Positions 1 to 8,955 of a stretch of DNA of 64,000 nt are shown in pieces. The translations under genes and the position numbers were made by a program. The DNA comes from Streptomyces griseoloalbus (lineage in GTDB: Bacteria; Actinomycetota; Actinomycetes; Streptomycetales; Streptomycetaceae). Each line of letters starts with the position of its first letter. Position 1 is the stretch's first letter. Location of the stretch: assembly GCA_014650015.1 (NCBI GenBank), contig BMUD01000018.1, forward strand, positions 1 through 64,000, written 5' to 3'. Below the pieces are notes generated by a model. That model ran no database searches. It was not told the DNA's origin and was given only the letters and a program-made list of their open reading frames with translations.

Positions 1-133
1 GAAGGGCGAGGTCATCAAGACCGTCCCCGAGTCCAAGATCGTGGAGACGCTGATCGAAGAAGCGATGAAGCTGGCCGAGCAGATGGAGAAGGACGGCATC
101 GCGTCGGGGGAGCCGGCCGTCACCGTGAGTTGA
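1..133 (+). CDS. ispG: 4-hydroxy-3-methylbut-2-enyl diphosphate synthase, C-terminal end (partial)
   Basis: The reading frame that opens at base 2 and stops at TGA 131-133 encodes the last 43 residues of a protein, including [20 protein letters not shown] and ending in a short Gly/Pro tail. This matches my memory of the C-terminus of actinobacterial IspG (GcpE), the 4Fe-4S enzyme of the penultimate step of the MEP isoprenoid pathway. The start and the Fe-S cysteines lie outside the window. The dxs gene follows after about 30 bases, so the two probably form one operon supplying C5 units for hopanoids. Other identities are possible because only the tail is visible. Confidence 0.7.
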   Translation, partial: KGEVIKTVPESKIVETLIEEAMKLAEQMEKDGIASGEPAVTVS

Positions 134-162
134 AGAGCACGGCATTCGAAGGGGGCCCGAGC

Positions 163-2076
163 GTGACGATTCTGGAGAGCATCCGGCAACCACATGACCT
201 GAAGGCGCTGTCCGAGGCGGACCTCGGCGAACTGTCCCATGAGATCCGGGAGTTCCTGGTGCACGCGGTGGCCAGGACCGGCGGTCATCTCGGGCCCAAC
301 CTGGGGGTGGTGGAACTCACCGTCGCCCTGCACCGGGTCTTCGAGTCACCGGTCGACCGCATCCTGTGGGACACCGGGCACCAGAGCTACGTCCACAAAC
401 TCCTGACCGGACGTCAGGACTTCTCCAAGCTGCGCGGCAAGGGCGGCCTGTCCGGCTACCCCTCCCGCGAGGAGTCCGCGCACGACGTCATCGAGAACAG
501 CCACGCCTCCACGGCGCTCGGCTGGGCCGACGGGCTCGCCAAGGCCCGCGAAGTGCGGGGGGAGGAGGGCCATGTCGTCGCGGTCATCGGCGACGGAGCG
601 CTCACCGGCGGGATGGCCTGGGAGGCGCTGAACAACATCGCCGCCGCCAAGGACCGCCCGCTGATCATCGTCGTCAACGACAACGAACGCTCCTACGCCC
701 CGACCATCGGCGGCCTCGCCAACCACCTCGCGACCCTGCGCACCACCGACGGCTACGAACGGGTGCTGGCCTGGGGCAAGGACGTACTCCAGCGCACCCC
801 CGTGGTCGGTTCCACCGTCTACGAGGCGCTGCACGGCGCGAAGAAGGGCTTCAAGGACGCCTTCGCCCCCCAGGGCCTCTTCGAGGACCTGGGCCTGAAG
901 TACGTCGGCCCGATCGACGGCCACGACATCAAGGCCGTGGAGTCCGCGCTGCGGCGCGCCAAACGCTTCCACGGCCCCGTCCTCGTCCACTGCCTCACCG
1001 AGAAGGGCCGCGGCTACGAACCCGCCCTCGCGCACGAGGAGGACCACTTCCACACCGTCGGCGTGATGGACCCGCTCACCTGCGCGCCCCTCACACCCTC
1101 CGGCGGACCGTCCTGGACGTCCGTCTTCGGCGAGGAGATCGTCCGGATCGGCGAGGAACGCGAGGACGTCGTGGCGATCACCGCCGCCATGCTGCATCCG
1201 GTGGGCCTCGGTGCCTTCGCCGAGCGGTTCCCCGACCGGGTGTGGGACGTCGGCATCGCCGAGCAGCACGCCGCCGTGTCCGCGGCGGGCCTGGCGACCG
1301 GCGGCCTGCACCCGGTCGTCGCCGTCTACGCCACCTTCCTCAACCGTGCCTTCGACCAGCTCCTGATGGACGTGGCGCTGCACCGCTGCGGGGTGACGTT
1401 CGTCCTGGACCGGGCCGGTGTCACCGGTGCCGACGGACCCTCGCACAACGGCATGTGGGACATGTCCGTCCTCCAGGTGGTCCCCGGCCTGCGGATCGCC
1501 GCGCCGCGGGACGCCGGGCAACTGCGTGCCCAGCTGCGCGAGGCGGTCGCCGTCGACGACGCGCCCACCCTGCTCAGGTTCCCGAAGGAGTCCGTGGGCC
1601 CGGCGATCCCGGCGCTCGACCGGATGGGCGGCATGGACGTACTGCACCGCGCGGACGATCCCGAGGTGCTGCTGGTGGCCGTCGGCGTGATGGCGCCCGT
1701 CTGTCTCCAGGCCGCCGAACTGCTCGAGGCGCGCGGCATCGGATGCACCGTCGTCGATCCCCGCTGGGTCAAGCCCGTCGACCCGGTCCTTCCCGAACTG
1801 GCCGCGAAGCACCGCATGGTGGCCGTCGTCGAGGACAACAGCCGAGCGGCCGGGGTCGGTTCGGCGGTGGCGCTCGCGCTGGGCGACGCGGAGGTCGACG
1901 TGCCGGTGCGGCGGTTCGGCATCCCCGAGCAGTTCCTCGCGCACGCCAAACGCGGGGAGGTACTCGCCGACATCGGCCTCACACCGGTCGAGGTCGCCGG
2001 ACGGATCAGCGCGAGCCTCGCCGTCGGGGAGGAGCTCGCGAAACAGCCCCAGGACCTACAGGAGCACCAGGCATGA
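163..2076 (+). CDS. dxs: 1-deoxy-D-xylulose-5-phosphate synthase
   Basis: This thiamine-diphosphate enzyme joins pyruvate and glyceraldehyde-3-phosphate, the first step of the MEP pathway. The GTG at 163 gives 637 residues, the usual Dxs length, and starts [10 protein letters not shown] behind a GA/G-rich ribosome site; an in-frame TTG at 130 would overlap the ispG stop and adds a non-conserved stretch. Visible motifs are [13 protein letters not shown] near residue 73, the ThDP/Mg site [16 protein letters not shown] near 142-157, and the catalytic Glu in DVGIAEQHA near 365. The stop overlaps the next start (ATGA), so translation is probably coupled. Its place between ispG and an HpnO-like gene suggests a pathway-dedicated Dxs copy for hopanoids; Streptomyces often carry a second dxs. 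Confidence 0.93.
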   Translation: MTILESIRQPHDLKALSEADLGELSHEIREFLVHAVARTGGHLGPNLGVVELTVALHRVFESPVDRILWDTGHQSYVHKLLTGRQDFSKLRGKGGLSGYPSREESAHDVIENSHASTALGWADGLAKAREVRGEEGHVVAVIGDGALTGGMAWEALNNIAAAKDRPLIIVVNDNERSYAPTIGGLANHLATLRTTDGYERVLAWGKDVLQRTPVVGSTVYEALHGAKKGFKDAFAPQGLFEDLGLKYVGPIDGHDIKAVESALRRAKRFHGPVLVHCLTEKGRGYEPALAHEEDHFHTVGVMDPLTCAPLTPSGGPSWTSVFGEEIVRIGEEREDVVAITAAMLHPVGLGAFAERFPDRVWDVGIAEQHAAVSAAGLATGGLHPVVAVYATFLNRAFDQLLMDVALHRCGVTFVLDRAGVTGADGPSHNGMWDMSVLQVVPGLRIAAPRDAGQLRAQLREAVAVDDAPTLLRFPKESVGPAIPALDRMGGMDVLHRADDPEVLLVAVGVMAPVCLQAAELLEARGIGCTVVDPRWVKPVDPVLPELAAKHRMVAVVEDNSRAAGVGSAVALALGDAEVDVPVRRFGIPEQFLAHAKRGEVLADIGLTPVEVAGRISASLAVGEELAKQPQDLQEHQA

Positions 2077-3488
2077 CCACCGCAGAGTCCGCGTCGGAGC
2101 CGGCGCAGACCGGGGAGTTCGACCTCGGCGCGCTGCTGGCCGAGCGCGGAGCCGAGCGCTACGAGCTGCACACCAGGTACCTCAACCACCAGCTCCCGCG
2201 CATGCTGCACACCATCGGCTTCGACAAGGTCTACGAGCGCGCCCAGGGCGCCCACTTCTGGGACGCCGACGGCAACGACCACCTGGACATGCTCGCCGGG
2301 TTCGGGGTGATGGGCCTGGGCCGCCACCACCCCGTCGTCCGCAAGGCGCTGCACGACGTCCTGGACGCCTCCCTCGCCGACCTCACCCGCTTCGACTGCC
2401 AGCCGCTGCCCGGGCTGCTGGCCGAGAGACTGCTCGCGCACAGCCCGCACCTGGACCGGGTGTTCTTCGGCAACAGCGGCACGGAGGCGGTCGAGGGCGC
2501 CCTGAAGTTCGCCCGGTTCGTGACCGGCAGGCCGCGCGTCCTGTACTGCGAGCACGCCTTCCACGGACTGACCACCGGCTCGCTCTCCGTCAACGGCGAG
2601 TCCGGCTTCCGTGACGGCTTCGCGCCGCTGCTGCCCGACACGGCCGTGCCGCTCGGCGATCTCGACGCGCTGGAGCGGGAGGTGCGGAAGGGAGACGTCG
2701 CCGCCCTGATCGTCGAGCCGATCCAGGGCAAGGGCGTGCACGAGGCGCCCCCCGGCTATCTGCGCGCCGCTCAGGAACTGCTGCACCGGCACAAGGCGCT
2801 GCTGATCGCCGACGAGGTGCAGACCGGGCTCGGACGCACCGGCGACTTCTACGCCTACCAGCACGAGGCGGGGGTCGAGCCGGACCTGGTGTGCGTGGCC
2901 AAGGCGCTCTCCGGCGGTTATGTGCCGGTGGGAGCCACCATCGGCAAGGACTGGATCTTCAAGAAGGTCTACTCCTCGATGGACCGGGTGCTGGTCCACT
3001 CGGCCAGCTTCGGGGCGAACGCCCAGGCCATGGCGGCGGGCCTGGCCGTGCTGTCGGTCATGGAGAACGAGCAGATCGTGGCGCACGTCCGGGCCACCGG
3101 TGACCTGCTCAGGACCCGGCTGGCCGCACTCACCGAGAAGTACGAGCTGCTCGCCGACGTCCGCGGCCGGGGACTGATGATCGGCATCGAGTTCGGCCGG
3201 CCCCGGTCACTGAGGCTGCGGGGCCGCTGGGCCATGCTCCAGGCCGCCCGCAAGGGACTCTTCGCGCAGATGGTGGTGGTACCGCTGCTGCAACGGCACC
3301 GGATCCTCACCCAGGTCTCCGGCGACCACATGGAGGTGATCAAACTGATCCCGCCGCTGATCATCGACGAGCGGGACGTGAACCGGTTCGTGGACGCCTT
3401 CACCGCGGTGATGGACGACGCGCACGACGGCGGCCTGGTGTGGGAGTTCGGCAGGACACTGGTGAAGCAGGCGGTCGCCCACCGCTGA
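2073..3488 (+). CDS. hpnO: Class III PLP aminotransferase, HpnO-like (hopanoid side-chain)
   Basis: This 471-residue fold-type I aminotransferase has the acetylornithine/ornithine aminotransferase layout: [18 protein letters not shown] near residues 130-147, the cofactor-contacting [11 protein letters not shown] near 248, and the PLP lysine in CVAKALSGG near 278. The start ATG at 2073 overlaps the dxs stop. Because it follows ispG and dxs, the likely role is the amination giving 35-aminobacteriohopanetriol, the HpnO function. That assignment rests on context, since the fold alone only shows a class III aminotransferase. It is the last gene of the operon; a new regulatory region begins after the stop. 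Confidence 0.8.
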   Translation: MTTAESASEPAQTGEFDLGALLAERGAERYELHTRYLNHQLPRMLHTIGFDKVYERAQGAHFWDADGNDHLDMLAGFGVMGLGRHHPVVRKALHDVLDASLADLTRFDCQPLPGLLAERLLAHSPHLDRVFFGNSGTEAVEGALKFARFVTGRPRVLYCEHAFHGLTTGSLSVNGESGFRDGFAPLLPDTAVPLGDLDALEREVRKGDVAALIVEPIQGKGVHEAPPGYLRAAQELLHRHKALLIADEVQTGLGRTGDFYAYQHEAGVEPDLVCVAKALSGGYVPVGATIGKDWIFKKVYSSMDRVLVHSASFGANAQAMAAGLAVLSVMENEQIVAHVRATGDLLRTRLAALTEKYELLADVRGRGLMIGIEFGRPRSLRLRGRWAMLQAARKGLFAQMVVVPLLQRHRILTQVSGDHMEVIKLIPPLIIDERDVNRFVDAFTAVMDDAHDGGLVWEFGRTLVKQAVAHR

Positions 3489-3505
3489 GCCGTCGAGACG
3501 AGCGG

Positions 3506-3542
3506 TTTGCCTCTCAGGCAATAGAATTGCCCGTGAGGCAAA
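3506..3542. promoter_or_regulatory. Double palindromic operator upstream of the XRE-cupin gene
   Basis: Two 17-base arms, TTTGCCTCTCAGGCAAT (3506-3522) and ATTGCCCGTGAGGCAAA (3526-3542), are near-perfect inverted copies of each other, differing at two positions. Each arm is itself a TTGCC-N5-GGCAA palindrome, so the region offers two dyads with centres 20 bases apart. It lies about 20 bases before the XRE regulator start, which suggests autoregulation. Confidence 0.7.
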
Positions 3543-3561
3543 CCTCGGGCTGAATGGAGGC

Positions 3562-4185
3562 ATGAGCTCCTCCGAGACCGAGCCGCCGGCCGAGCCGGCC
3601 GGCGCGCTCCCCGTGGTCGCGCCGCAGCTGCGCGCCCTGCGGCGACGGGCCTCCCTGACACTGGAGGCCGCAGCCCGCGACGCGGGTCTGTCACCCGCCC
3701 ATCTCTCCCGACTGGAGACCGGGCAGCGCCAGCCCTCGCTGCCGATGCTGCTCTCCCTCGCCCGCACCTACGGTACGACGGTCTCCGAGCTGCTCGGCGA
3801 GACGGCCGCCGACCGGGACGCCGTGGTGCGCGCCGCCGACATGGAGTCCACGGCCGCGGGCGGCTGGACGTACTGGCAGGCCGGTGCCGCCGGGCGCGGC
3901 ATGCAGGCCCTGCGGGTGCAGGTGCCGCACGGCTCCCAGGGCGACATCGTGCGCGTCCACCCCGGCGAGGAGTGGCTGTACGTCCTCAAGGGGCGGCTGC
4001 GGCTGCGCCTCGGGGACACCCTGCACCGTCTCGGCCCGGGCGACAGCGCGCACTTCGACTCGCTCACGCCGCACCGCATCGCCGCTCAGCACCCCGACGG
4101 GGTCGAGCTGCTGTTCGTCCACACCCTGCTGCAGAGTCCCACGGCCGCGCTGTGCCTGGGCCCGACCCATGGAGACGTGTCATGA
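3562..4185 (+). CDS. XRE-family regulator with C-terminal cupin domain
   Basis: The 207-residue protein has an N-terminal helix-turn-helix of the XRE/lambda-repressor type (about residues 20-77: LRALRRRASLTLEAAARDAG followed by LSRLETGQRQPS). A C-terminal double-stranded beta-helix cupin (about 110-200) contains HPGEEWLYVLKGRLRLRLGD and the later PGDSAHFDSLTPHR. This is the architecture of small-molecule-responsive repressors. The ATG at 3562 has GGAGG only one base upstream, so the true start could be slightly later. The next gene overlaps by ATGA, which ties the regulator to the 42-aa membrane protein. The double palindrome upstream is the obvious binding site. The ligand is unknown. Confidence 0.85.
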   Translation: MSSSETEPPAEPAGALPVVAPQLRALRRRASLTLEAAARDAGLSPAHLSRLETGQRQPSLPMLLSLARTYGTTVSELLGETAADRDAVVRAADMESTAAGGWTYWQAGAAGRGMQALRVQVPHGSQGDIVRVHPGEEWLYVLKGRLRLRLGDTLHRLGPGDSAHFDSLTPHRIAAQHPDGVELLFVHTLLQSPTAALCLGPTHGDVS

Positions 4186-4310
4186 CCGGCAAGGACATGG
4201 AGGAGAAGTTCCCCCGCGCCCTGTGGGTGAGGCTGTTCATCTACATCGCGGTGGGGCACCTCTTCGCGGGCTTCATCTACTTCCTGTTCGAGGTGGGCGC
4301 GAAGAAGTAG
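4182..4310 (+). CDS. Small membrane protein, DUF6126-like
   Basis: The ATG at 4182 overlaps the regulator stop and gives 42 residues: a charged N-terminus (MTGKDMEEKFPRALWVR), one hydrophobic helix (LFIYIAVGHLFAGFIYFLFEV) and a Lys-Lys end. That is a single-pass membrane miniprotein. Streptomyces XRE-cupin genes are often followed by such a protein (DUF6126 by recollection), and the overlap argues for real, coupled translation. Its function is unknown; anchoring or modulating the partner regulator would be a guess. Confidence 0.7.
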   Translation: MTGKDMEEKFPRALWVRLFIYIAVGHLFAGFIYFLFEVGAKK

Positions 4311-4327
4311 GCCCGGGGCCGCCTGCC

Positions 4328-5125
4328 TCAGTCGAGCAGGCGCTCGCGCAGTCGCTCCCGCGTCTCGGGGGTGAGCCCGAGCCCCTTCTCCAGATAGGGG
4401 TCCACGCCGCCCCAGGTCTCCTCGACGGTCTCGAAGGCGGCCGACAGGTACTCCGCGCGCGCGTCGAACAGCGGGCTGAGCAGCTCCATGACCTCGGGGG
4501 AGTAGGCCGAGGCGGAGCTGCCGCTGCGATGCACCTTGTAGCGGCGGTGCTTGGCGTTGGACTTCAGGTAGTCGTCGAGGATCGCGTCCCGCTCGACCCC
4601 CAGGGCGAGCAGCGTCACCGCCACCGACAGTCCCGCGCGGTCCTTGCCGGCCGCGCAGTGCATCAGCGCGGGGACGCTGTCGTCGGCGAGCGCCCGCAGC
4701 ACCTGGGAGTGCTCGGCGGTGCGCTCCTTGATGATCAGACGGTAGGAGCTGATCATCCGGTCCGCGCCCTTGCCGTCCGCGAGGATCGAGCGCAGCTCGT
4801 CCAGGTCGCCGTCGCGGACCATCTTCCAGAACTCGGCGCCGTCGGCCGGGTCGCTGAGCGGCAGGTTCACATTGCGCACGCCCGGCAGCTCGACGTCGGG
4901 CCCCTCCAGCTTCTGGTCGGCCGCGTTGCGGAAGTCGAAGATCGTGTGCAGCCCGAGCGAGGTCAGGAAGGCGGCGTCCTCGTCGGTCGCGTGGGCGAGA
5001 TGACCACTGCGGAACAGCACCCCGTGCCGCACCCGCCGACCGTCCACGGTCGGCAGGCCGCCCACGTCGCGGAAGTTGCGTACTTTGGCCAGCTCGGGTT
5101 CGGTCGACGGGATCTGCTGCGTCAC
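4328..5125 (-). CDS. Tyrosine-protein phosphatase (PTP/DSP superfamily)
   Basis: The protein carries the phosphatase loop HCAAGKDRAG (Cys-x5-Arg, near residue 155) and the N-terminal NFRDVGGLPTVDGRRVRHGVLFRSG block typical of actinobacterial and MptpB-like tyrosine/lipid phosphatases. It should hydrolyse phosphotyrosine or phosphoinositides through a cysteinyl-phosphate intermediate. I chose the GTG at 5125 (265 aa) because GGGAGGAG lies 6-8 bases upstream; an in-frame ATG at 5191 adds 22 residues without a ribosome site. It converges on the 42-aa membrane protein gene. A GGGCAATG...CATTGCCC inverted repeat at 5201-5229 lies in its upstream region. Confidence 0.88.
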   Translation of the reverse strand: MTQQIPSTEPELAKVRNFRDVGGLPTVDGRRVRHGVLFRSGHLAHATDEDAAFLTSLGLHTIFDFRNAADQKLEGPDVELPGVRNVNLPLSDPADGAEFWKMVRDGDLDELRSILADGKGADRMISSYRLIIKERTAEHSQVLRALADDSVPALMHCAAGKDRAGLSVAVTLLALGVERDAILDDYLKSNAKHRRYKVHRSGSSASAYSPEVMELLSPLFDARAEYLSAAFETVEETWGGVDPYLEKGLGLTPETRERLRERLLD

Positions 5126-5200
5126 GAAGGACTCCTCCCACTCGGCGCGTCGGCGCGGCTCGTCGACGGGCACCACTTGACGATACGACATGCCTGCCTG

Positions 5201-5229
5201 GGGCAATGAGTTGTCCACAGGCATTGCCC
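5201..5229. promoter_or_regulatory. Inverted repeat upstream of the phosphatase gene
   Basis: GGGCAATG (5201-5208) and CATTGCCC (5222-5229) form a perfect 8-base inverted repeat between the divergent phosphatase and alpha-galactosidase genes. The core GGCAAT/ATTGCC resembles the half-sites of the XRE-cupin operator at 3506-3542, but the spacing differs. It may be an operator for either gene. Confidence 0.4.
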
Positions 5230-5294
5230 GGACGTCCCTCGACCCCGATGATGTTGGTGTCTGATCGCACCTGTTCGGTTCTGTGGGAGGTTCG

Positions 5295-7382
5295 GTGACG
5301 CAGGTCCCTTCGGTGACACAGGTCTCCCGAGACGGCCGTACGTGGCTTCTCTCGGGCCCGGCCAGTGGGTACGCGCTCCACGTCACGGACCGCGGCGAAC
5401 TGGTCCATCTGCACTGGGGCCCCAGGATCGCGCTCGCCGACGCGGAGGCCCTCGCGCGGCGCCCGCTGCCGGACGACTGGCCGTTCGAGTCCCGGCTGGA
5501 CGGGCGCGAGGAGTACCCGGTCGAGGGCGGTCCCCGGTTCACCCGGCCTGCCCTGTCCGTGCGCTCCGGCGAACGGCGGGGCACCGAGTGGGTCTTCGAG
5601 GGCCACGACACGCACGACGGCGAGCTCCGCCTCCGTTTCCGTGACGGCGGGCTGACCGTGACCCTGCACTACCGCATGTGCGGCGATGTGATCGAACGCC
5701 GGGTGACCCTGCACAACCGGGGACCGGCGGTCGAGCTGCTGCGCGCCGACTCCGCCACCTGGACCCTGCCCGACCGGGAGCAGTGGCGGCTCTCCCAGCT
5801 GCACGGCCGCTGGGCCGCGGAGTCCCGGCTGGCCCGCTCCCCGCTCACCTACGGGGAGAAGATCATCGGCAGCCGGCGCGGCCACACCGGGCACCAGCAC
5901 CTGCCGTGGGTCGCGCTCGACACCGACGCGACCGAGGAGCGGGGCGAGGTCTACGGCTGCGCCCTCGGCTGGTCGGGGTCCTGGCGCATTTCCGTGGCGC
6001 AACTCCCCGACGCGCGCGTGCAGATCACCGGCGGCGCGGGACACGACGACTCCGGCCTGCTGATGCTCGGCACGGACGAGACGTACGTCACACCGGTCTT
6101 CGCCGGTCTGTGGAGCGACGGCGGCTTCGGCGGCGCCAGCCGCGCGTGGCACGCCTACCAGCGGGCGTACGTCGTCCCCGACGCGGACCGGGACCGGCCC
6201 GTGCTGTTCAACTCCTGGGAGGCCACCGGTTTCGACATCTCGCAGGAGCAGCAGCGGGCGCTCGCCGAACGGGCCGCCGCGATGGGCGTCGAGCTGTTCG
6301 TGGTCGACGACGGATGGTTCGGGACGCGCACCAGTGACCGGGCCGGACTCGGCGACTGGACGCCCAACCCCGACCGCTTCCCCGGCGGGCTGAAGCCGCT
6401 CGCGGACCAGGTGCACGGGCTGGGGATGCGGTTCGGCATCTGGGTCGAGCCGGAGATGGTCAACCCCGACAGCGACCTGTACCGGGCGCACCCCGACTGG
6501 GTGCAGTTCCAGCCGGGCCGCCGGCGCACGGAGTTCCGCAACCAGCTCGTTCTCAACCTCGCGCGCGACGATGTGCGGGACCATCTCTGGCGGCAGCTCG
6601 ACGGGCTGCTCTCCAGCGCCCCGATCGACTACGTGAAGTGGGACTTCAACCGCTGTTTCACCGACGCGGGCTGGCCCGGCGACCCGTATCCGCAACGGCT
6701 GTGGACCGACCATGTGCGCGGGCTGTACGCCCTGCTGGACCGCCTGCGGGCGGCCCACCCGGACGTGGCCTTCGAATCCTGCTCGGGCGGCGGCGGCCGG
6801 ATCGATCTGGGCATCCTCTCCCGGACCGACCAGGTGTGGACCTCGGACAACACCGACCCCCTCGACCGGCTCGCCGTCCAGCACGGCTTCAGCCAGGTCC
6901 ACCCGGCCCGGGTCATGGCCGCGTGGGTCACCGACAGCCCGAACGCGATGCTCAACGGACGGGTCAGTTCGCTGCGTTTCCGGTTCGTCAGCGCCATGGC
7001 CGGGGTGCTCGGAGTCGGCGGCGACCTCGCGCGGTGGACCGAGGAGGAGCTCGCCGAGGCGCGGGAGTGGGTCGCGCTCTACAAGGAGATCCGGCCCGTC
7101 GTGCAGCGCGGTGACCTGTACCGCCTGCGCCCGCCGGAGGGCGGGCTGAGCGCGGTGCAGTACGTCCTCGGCGACGACGTCGTCGTCCTCGCCTGCCTTC
7201 AGGCACAGCACTACGGAGAGCCCGTGCCCGCGCTGCGGTTGCGCGGCCTCGACCCGGCCGCATCGTACGAATGCCTCGAAACGGGCGAAATGCACCGGGG
7301 TGCCGTATGGCTGCATCACGGGCTGCGCGCCGGCCTGCGGGGGGACCTGGATGCCGCGGTGTTCCGGCTGCGACGTCTGTGA
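5295..7382 (+). CDS. Alpha-galactosidase, glycoside hydrolase family 36
   Basis: The 695-residue protein should release terminal alpha-1,6-galactose from melibiose- or raffinose-type sugars. GH36 signatures are in order: an N-terminal beta-sandwich, VDDGWFGTR near residue 338, the nucleophile motif YVKWDFNR near 447, SCSGGGGRID near 495, and the acid/base Asp in TSDNTDPLDRL near 517. No signal peptide is seen, so it probably acts in the cytoplasm. The GTG at 5295 has GGGAGG five bases upstream; a GTG at 5283 lies inside that ribosome site. It is transcribed divergently from the phosphatase, and no transporter is adjacent. Confidence 0.93.
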   Translation: MTQVPSVTQVSRDGRTWLLSGPASGYALHVTDRGELVHLHWGPRIALADAEALARRPLPDDWPFESRLDGREEYPVEGGPRFTRPALSVRSGERRGTEWVFEGHDTHDGELRLRFRDGGLTVTLHYRMCGDVIERRVTLHNRGPAVELLRADSATWTLPDREQWRLSQLHGRWAAESRLARSPLTYGEKIIGSRRGHTGHQHLPWVALDTDATEERGEVYGCALGWSGSWRISVAQLPDARVQITGGAGHDDSGLLMLGTDETYVTPVFAGLWSDGGFGGASRAWHAYQRAYVVPDADRDRPVLFNSWEATGFDISQEQQRALAERAAAMGVELFVVDDGWFGTRTSDRAGLGDWTPNPDRFPGGLKPLADQVHGLGMRFGIWVEPEMVNPDSDLYRAHPDWVQFQPGRRRTEFRNQLVLNLARDDVRDHLWRQLDGLLSSAPIDYVKWDFNRCFTDAGWPGDPYPQRLWTDHVRGLYALLDRLRAAHPDVAFESCSGGGGRIDLGILSRTDQVWTSDNTDPLDRLAVQHGFSQVHPARVMAAWVTDSPNAMLNGRVSSLRFRFVSAMAGVLGVGGDLARWTEEELAEAREWVALYKEIRPVVQRGDLYRLRPPEGGLSAVQYVLGDDVVVLACLQAQHYGEPVPALRLRGLDPAASYECLETGEMHRGAVWLHHGLRAGLRGDLDAAVFRLRRL

Positions 7383-7674
7383 TCAGATGATTCAGGCGTT
7401 CTGTCCGATTAGGATTCTTCGATATAACGTGCCCCGAAAAAAAGGTAGATGGGGGTGGGGTGCGTGAGCATCGTCATATCCGTGACGATGTGTTGTCGCC
7501 ATGTGCACGTAATTCAGTGGAATGGCAAGGGAATTCGGAGCGGAATCGGAATACCGATCTACGCTCGGTGACGCCATTTCCGCCTGTGGATCACGAAAAG
7601 CGCGTTCGTGGACAACCTCGCGCTTGTCCCTTCGCGTCCGGGTCGCTTACGTTCGCCACCGATCCGGACGGACG
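7383..7674. other. Gene-free, unusually AT-rich spacer
   Basis: Nearly 300 bases between the alpha-galactosidase and the riboswitch carry no convincing gene; the open frames lack GC-biased third positions. The stretch is visibly richer in A/T than its surroundings. It contains a perfect 8-base hairpin, CATCGTCA and TGACGATG (7469-7476 and 7483-7490), and a possible promoter with TTGTCC at 7624-7629 and TACGTT at 7648-7653 (18-base spacer) that could drive the riboswitch transcript. Confidence 0.45.
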
Positions 7675-7855
7675 CCTAATCCTGCCGCCGCCCGGAGCCC
7701 GCACACACTGACCCGTGTACGGCAGGAGCGGGGGACCCACAGGTACAACCGCCTGTTCCGGTCTCCGGGACGGCTTGGGGTTAAGCCGCGCCACAACGCG
7801 GCCGGGCATCTCCAGCCCGAACCCGACAGCTCACCTCGTAGGCGCCGGAGAGGAA
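7675..7855 (+). promoter_or_regulatory. ydaO-yuaA (c-di-AMP) riboswitch
   Basis: The leader of the LysM/M23 gene has the Streptomyces ydaO layout. A closing stem CCTGCCG (7681-7687) pairs with CGGCAGG (7720-7726). It is followed by the conserved AGCGGGGGACCCA block (7727-7739), GGGGTTAAGCCGCG (7777-7790), and the GCTCACCTCGTAGGCGCCGG block (7829-7848) shortly before the start codon. These elements are known from leaders of Streptomyces cell-wall hydrolases, where c-di-AMP binding turns expression off. The exact 5' boundary is approximate. Confidence 0.88.
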
Positions 7856-7861
7856 ATCGTC

Positions 7862-8785
7862 ATGCCCGCGAAGGGTAAGCACCGCCGTACCAAGGCCCAG
7901 CGTTTCACCCGCTCCATCGCCGTCGCCGGAACCGGTGGCGCCGCGCTCGCCCTGCCGCTTCTCGGCGCCACCGGCGCGCACGCCGCCACGCCGCAGACGG
8001 CCCCCGAAAAGGCCGTTCAGTCCCTTTCCGGCGCCGGCCAGAAGGCCGCCGCCGAAAAGAGCGACGACGCCCGCACGTACACCGTGAAGGCCGGCGACTA
8101 CCTCGCGAAGATCGCCGAGACGGAGGACGTCGACGGTGGCTGGAAGAAGCTCTACACGGACAACCGCGACGTGGTCGGTGACGACCCGTCGCTCATCCAC
8201 CCCGGTCTGAAGCTCTCCATCGACGGCGAGGCCGCCACGAGCGCGCCGAAGAAGCCCGCTTCCTCGGCGCCGAAGGCCGAGAAGCCCGCCGCGAAGCCGT
8301 CCGAGCAGCCGTCGGAGCAGCCCTCGTCGGCCCCCTCCACGCAGACGACCACCTCCGACCAGGCCGCGAACGCCTCCGGTTTCAGCTCCCCGGTGCCCGG
8401 CGGCGGTCTCGGCACCGCCTACAAGGTGGCCGGCAGCATGTGGTCCAGCGGCTACCACACCGGTGTCGACTTCAGCGTCCCGACCGGCACCTCCCTGAAG
8501 GCCGTCGGCTCGGGCACGGTCGTCTCCGCGGGCTGGGCGGGCGCGTACGGCAACCAGGTCGTCATCCAGCTCGCCGACGGCCACTACGCCCAGTACGCCC
8601 ACCTGTCCTCGCTGTCCGTCTCGGCCGGCCAGACGGTGAGCGGCGGCCAGCAGGTCGGCCTCTCCGGCTCGACCGGCAACTCGACCGGCCCGCACCTGCA
8701 CTTCGAGATCCGCACCACGCCGGACTACGGCTCGGACGTGGACCCGGTCGCCTACCTCCGCTCCAAGGGCGTCGCCATCGGCTGA
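7862..8785 (+). CDS. Secreted LysM/M23 peptidoglycan endopeptidase
   Basis: This 307-residue exported protein begins with a basic signal peptide (KHRRTKAQRFTRSIAVAGTGG through GAHAA, about residues 1-43). A LysM domain (YTVKAGDYLAKIAETEDVDG, about 71-115) binds peptidoglycan. A Ser/Pro/Lys-rich linker (about 118-175) leads to an M23 lysostaphin-type zinc peptidase domain. The zinc ligands are visible as HTGVD near 199-203 and HLHFEI near 278. The ATG at 7862 lies at the usual distance after the ydaO aptamer, which fixes the start. It should cut peptide cross-links in the wall during growth or germination, controlled by c-di-AMP. Confidence 0.93.
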   Translation: MPAKGKHRRTKAQRFTRSIAVAGTGGAALALPLLGATGAHAATPQTAPEKAVQSLSGAGQKAAAEKSDDARTYTVKAGDYLAKIAETEDVDGGWKKLYTDNRDVVGDDPSLIHPGLKLSIDGEAATSAPKKPASSAPKAEKPAAKPSEQPSEQPSSAPSTQTTTSDQAANASGFSSPVPGGGLGTAYKVAGSMWSSGYHTGVDFSVPTGTSLKAVGSGTVVSAGWAGAYGNQVVIQLADGHYAQYAHLSSLSVSAGQTVSGGQQVGLSGSTGNSTGPHLHFEIRTTPDYGSDVDPVAYLRSKGVAIG

Positions 8786-8814
8786 CCCCCGAGCCGACCT
8801 GCCTGACACGCCGT

Positions 8815-8850
8815 CGAAGGCCGGACCCCGATCCCCGGGTCCGGCCTTCG
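8815..8850 (+). terminator. Intrinsic terminator after the M23 gene
   Basis: A perfect 14-base stem, CGAAGGCCGGACCC (8815-8828) with GGGTCCGGCCTTCG (8837-8850) and an 8-base loop, lies 30 bases after the stop codon. There is no U-tract, as is common for Streptomyces terminators. Confidence 0.75.
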
Positions 8851-8955
8851 CCGTATTCCGGAGTTGGCCAACATTTTGGGAGTGTCCTATCTCACCGACC
8901 GTCAACCCTTTCTACGGTCGCGTAGGTCACATTCGAGGGTGAATCATGAGCGGTT

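Noticed and set aside
366..2072. Open frame continuous with the HpnO-like gene through dxs
   Set aside because: It is the out-of-frame shadow of dxs, rich in Arg/Pro; the true start is ATG 2073 overlapping the dxs stop.
1326..3086. Long antisense frames over dxs and hpnO
   Set aside because: High GC creates long open frames opposite real genes; composition and motifs support only the plus strand.
7460..7711. 83-residue open frame on the plus strand
   Set aside because: It runs into the ydaO riboswitch, lacks GC-rich third positions and resembles no protein.
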